Made by a program: the position numbers and the translations under genes
From: an uncultured Eubacteriales bacterium
GTDB lineage: Bacteria; Bacillota; Clostridia; Christensenellales; Borkfalkiaceae
Direction of reading: 5' to 3'
DNA length: 26,283 nt
NCBI GenBank assembly: GCA_902465495.1
Contig: CABQND010000028.1
Location: 1-26,283 of the forward strand
Notes under the pieces: generated by a model
The model's input: only the letters and a program-made list of their open reading frames with translations
Databases searched by the model: none
Told to the model about the DNA's origin: nothing
Shown: piece after piece, positions 23,681-26,283 of the stretch
Layout: each line of letters starts with the position of its first letter
Numbering within the stretch: position 1 is the first letter of the stretch

Positions 23681-25435
23681 ATGGGACAGGACAGAAAGTT
23701 TGATGTGAGCGCGGATCGGCTTCTCGATCTGGCGGACGCAAAAATGGAGACGGGCGATCAGCTTGGCGCTTTACGGCTCCTGCATAAATCCATCGAGATG
23801 TATGGTCCTGCGGCGGATGAATACGCGTCGTTGGCAGACGCTTACGAAGAGATGGGGTTGTTTCTTCTTTCAGCAGACTGCTGGTTCCGGTATTTGGATG
23901 TCTGTGCAGAGGAAGATGCCGTAGACGGTTATGAAGGATTGGCCTCTTGTTTTTACAATCTCGGAAATGAGGAACGGTCAGCGTATTATTTTTCCAAGAT
24001 GACGCATGACGCACATGTAACGCCGTTGCATAATTTTGAGATCGGAGAACTTTTGCGGCAGCAAGAGAGCGGACGTGAAACTTTTCGCGTGATCTGGCCT
24101 CCCGAACGAGCGGATTATTCGGCAGAGATCGAAGAGGGGCTGAACGCGTTGCGTGTAGGTGATTTTGAAAAAGCGGAGGAAGCATTTTTGCGAGTGCATC
24201 CTGCCTCAGAAGGATATTCTTCGGCGATGAATTATCTTGCCGTTGTGTATCTTTTGAGTGAGAGAGCAGACAAGGCGGAAGAGCTTTGCTGTAAATTGCT
24301 CGAACGTACGCCCGATGACGTTTCTGTACTGTCGACATACGTTGCGGTACTTGCCGAGCAAGGACGCACCGAAGAGGGCAGAGCGGTTGCGGAAAGGTTG
24401 GCAAGGATACCGACGAAAAATCCAGACGAGCTTTACAAAATTGCTACGGTATGTTGCGAACACAAGTTGTACGATGCTGCATATAAACATTTTTGCGTGA
24501 TCGAAAATATTGTCAATTATGATCGGCCTCTGTTATATTTTAAGGCGGTCGCGGCGTTTAAAAGCGGAAGGCTTCGCGAAAGTGCGGAAGCGCTTGGAAA
24601 ACTTTTGGATATTTTTCCGACAGCTGCGGTAGCGCGATATTATTATCGGGAAATTCGTCGGTACATGGAGGACGGGCAAGACGCCCCTGAGATTGACTTT
24701 TTTTATCGTTTGCCCAAAAATGAGCGCGATGACCGGATCAAAGCATTGTTGGTCCTTGCGGAAATGCATAAGAAGGAGTTAAAAGCCTTTTGTGCGGAGA
24801 CGGACATTTCGGAGCTCATCGAATGGTGCTTTGATGAAATGGACGGGCAGGACATGAAACTGCAAATCCTCGGTGCGACGGTCGCTTTTCGTTGCGATCT
24901 TCCCGATTTTATTTTGGATGAGATGCTGAGTCTGGAAGTGAGTGATGCTGTCAAGCTTGAATGTTTGCGCCTTCTCTGCGAAAAGAATAAAAGCTTTGAT
25001 TGTAATATCGTGGTGGGGGAAGTATTGCGCAAAATATCGTTTGATAAGCTGGAGGTCGGCAAGGAACGGCGCGCGGCATTTGTAAAAGCATATGCAAGGA
25101 GTGTCGCTCGTTTTGCAGCGCTTGATGAAGAACCGTATCCGGAAAGTTATCGCGTTGCGGCAATACAGATTTATGAGGCTTTGGCTGAACAAGGCGCGCT
25201 TGCACAGGCAAGTGATATTGACGCTCTTGCATGCGCTATTCATTTGGCTGCATGCGGTGCCGACGGGAAAAAGGCAGAAAGCGCAGCATTTTTCGGGCAG
25301 GCGAATGCGCGCAAGGTATCGTATATTTTAGCCGCGCTTGGAAAAAAGATTTTGCGGGAAGAGATAGCGGTTACGGAAGGCGGCAAAGACGAGGCGGGCG
25401 AGACCGCCGGGGAGGACAGTGATGAAACTCATTGA
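23681..25435 (+). CDS. TPR-repeat protein of unknown function
   Basis: The 584-residue protein lacks a signal peptide or membrane segment. The N-terminal half contains several degenerate tetratricopeptide units, for example ADAKMETGDQLGALRLLHKSIEMYG (about 18-42), VDGYEGLASCFYNLGNEERSAYYFSKM (about 82-108), and further ones to about residue 310. The C-terminal half is helical, Cys- and Leu-rich, and not recognised. Such proteins usually scaffold partners. It starts 25 bases after hslO and overlaps the next gene by 14 bases, so the two products may act together. No specific function can be given. Confidence 0.75.
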   Translation: MGQDRKFDVSADRLLDLADAKMETGDQLGALRLLHKSIEMYGPAADEYASLADAYEEMGLFLLSADCWFRYLDVCAEEDAVDGYEGLASCFYNLGNEERSAYYFSKMTHDAHVTPLHNFEIGELLRQQESGRETFRVIWPPERADYSAEIEEGLNALRVGDFEKAEEAFLRVHPASEGYSSAMNYLAVVYLLSERADKAEELCCKLLERTPDDVSVLSTYVAVLAEQGRTEEGRAVAERLARIPTKNPDELYKIATVCCEHKLYDAAYKHFCVIENIVNYDRPLLYFKAVAAFKSGRLRESAEALGKLLDIFPTAAVARYYYREIRRYMEDGQDAPEIDFFYRLPKNERDDRIKALLVLAEMHKKELKAFCAETDISELIEWCFDEMDGQDMKLQILGATVAFRCDLPDFILDEMLSLEVSDAVKLECLRLLCEKNKSFDCNIVVGEVLRKISFDKLEVGKERRAAFVKAYARSVARFAALDEEPYPESYRVAAIQIYEALAEQGALAQASDIDALACAIHLAACGADGKKAESAAFFGQANARKVSYILAALGKKILREEIAVTEGGKDEAGETAGEDSDETH

Positions 25436-26252
25436 TTTTGACGATAAATTTAATCGCAAGATGGCGGAGATGATTGAAAAGCACGCAGGAGAGCGAACGG
25501 AAGACGAATGGGAAAACGCTGTTGCGGCGGCCTATAAAAAGTTTGGCGACACATATATGGCAGCACTGGGAAAGACGCCGCGCCAGTATTTTGGACAGAT
25601 GAGCGACGGAGAGCTTGTAGAAACGCTCAAAGAATATTTATTGCAAGAAGTATCTGTTCCCGATTTTCTGTGCGAGGAGATCGAAGGCAGAGGGGTATTT
25701 CCCGAGCTTTTATCTCTTCTGAATGAAACAGACGAAGAGCTTGTATTGTACGCGCTCAATTTGATCGGTTCGGATCGCCGTGCGTTGCAAAGATATGTTG
25801 CTATGCTTTCCGAAGAGGAATACGACGAGCACGTGAAAGATGCGATCGCCGATCTTCTCAAAGAACGCGCGGACGACGTGACGGATGTCGTGCTTCCGCT
25901 CGTACATACGCAAAGTTCTGCATATGCATTGGAAATTTTGTCTCGTACCAAGCGTCGGGATGAAGGAGTATATACGGCATTGACACAGGCGTTTTCAGAA
26001 GCAGATGAGGCGGATGTGCCGTTGTATGCGGGATACATTGCGGCATATGGGGATGATCGTGCGCTGCCGCTTCTTCTGAAAAAGATCGATGAGCCGGAAA
26101 TCGGATTTGTGGCGTTTCAGGAATTAAAGTTTGCCATTGAGGCATTGGGCGGTGAATATACCAAAGATCGTGATTTTTCTTCTGATCCTTCGTATAAAAA
26201 GATCATGGAAGCCGGAGGCGGTACGGATATTTTCGGCGCGAAAAAGAAGTAA
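25422..26252 (+). CDS. HEAT-like repeat protein of unknown function
   Basis: From the ATG at 25422 (GGAGG 6 bases upstream) the protein has 276 residues; a GTG one codon earlier is closer to the ribosome site and less likely. No membrane or signal segment is seen. Repeated acidic helical pairs between about residues 85 and 245 (LLSLLNETDEELVLYALNLIG, DAIADLLKERADDVTDVVLPLV, LLLKKIDEPEIGFVAFQELKFAIEAL) resemble HEAT repeats. The N-terminal 75 residues are a helical region with KTPRQYFGQMSDGELVETLKEYL. The 14-base overlap with the TPR gene points to coupled translation. The name HEAT-like is from pattern only. Confidence 0.65.
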   Translation: MKLIDFDDKFNRKMAEMIEKHAGERTEDEWENAVAAAYKKFGDTYMAALGKTPRQYFGQMSDGELVETLKEYLLQEVSVPDFLCEEIEGRGVFPELLSLLNETDEELVLYALNLIGSDRRALQRYVAMLSEEEYDEHVKDAIADLLKERADDVTDVVLPLVHTQSSAYALEILSRTKRRDEGVYTALTQAFSEADEADVPLYAGYIAAYGDDRALPLLLKKIDEPEIGFVAFQELKFAIEALGGEYTKDRDFSSDPSYKKIMEAGGGTDIFGAKKK

Positions 26253-26283
26253 TTGTCCGAAGCTATACTATAAACAAAGGCGG

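Overview
The window looks like chromosome of a low-to-mid GC, probably endospore-forming, anaerobic Firmicute of the Clostridia type, possibly from a gut. The clues are a SpoVAC-type spore membrane protein, strong AGGAGG-like ribosome sites, U-tract intrinsic terminators, sigma-A promoters with 17-base spacers, lysine and glycine riboswitches, and a carbohydrate ABC transporter of the LplB/YtcP kind. I see no mobile element, CRISPR array, tRNA or rRNA. The assignment rests on gene content only; no marker gene fixes the species.

Region 1 (2-277) is the tail of a phosphoglucomutase and its terminator. Region 2 (304-13247) is a carbohydrate-use operon read from one consensus promoter. Its seven genes are a LacI-family regulator, a cytoplasmic GH2 glycosidase of the beta-mannosidase type, two CUT1 permeases, a 528-residue solute-binding lipoprotein, a clan GH-A glycosidase lipoprotein, and a 1541-residue lipoprotein with a sialate-O-acetylesterase-like (SGNH) domain among repeated beta-sandwich modules. 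The inferred logic is that surface lipoproteins deacetylate and cut a glycan, the ABC transporter imports the pieces, and the GH2 enzyme finishes them inside. No ATPase gene is present, so the transporter must borrow one. An array of TGTTTA half-sites in front of the promoter is a likely operator.

Region 3 (13279-16575) is a glycine riboswitch with its own terminator, followed by two sodium-coupled transporters (AGCS and NSS families). Region 4 (16616-17303) is a lone spoVAC with a candidate forespore-type promoter. It converges through a shared hairpin on region 5 (minus strand, 20658 down to 17367), where a lysine riboswitch controls asd-dapA-dapB. These enzymes make dihydrodipicolinate-pathway precursors of lysine and also of dipicolinic acid, the compound SpoVA channels move into spores.

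Region 6 (20690-26252) is divergent from asd. It holds a tightly packed plus-strand set: a DUF624-like membrane protein with a highly charged tail, a SAM-dependent methyltransferase, Hsp33 (hslO), a TPR-repeat protein and a HEAT-like repeat protein. The last two overlap by 14 bases and have no obvious function. The most interesting parts are the giant esterase lipoprotein, with its altered active-site block and recently homogenised tandem repeat, the layered regulatory RNA around the transporters and lysine genes, and the uncharacterised TPR/HEAT pair next to hslO.
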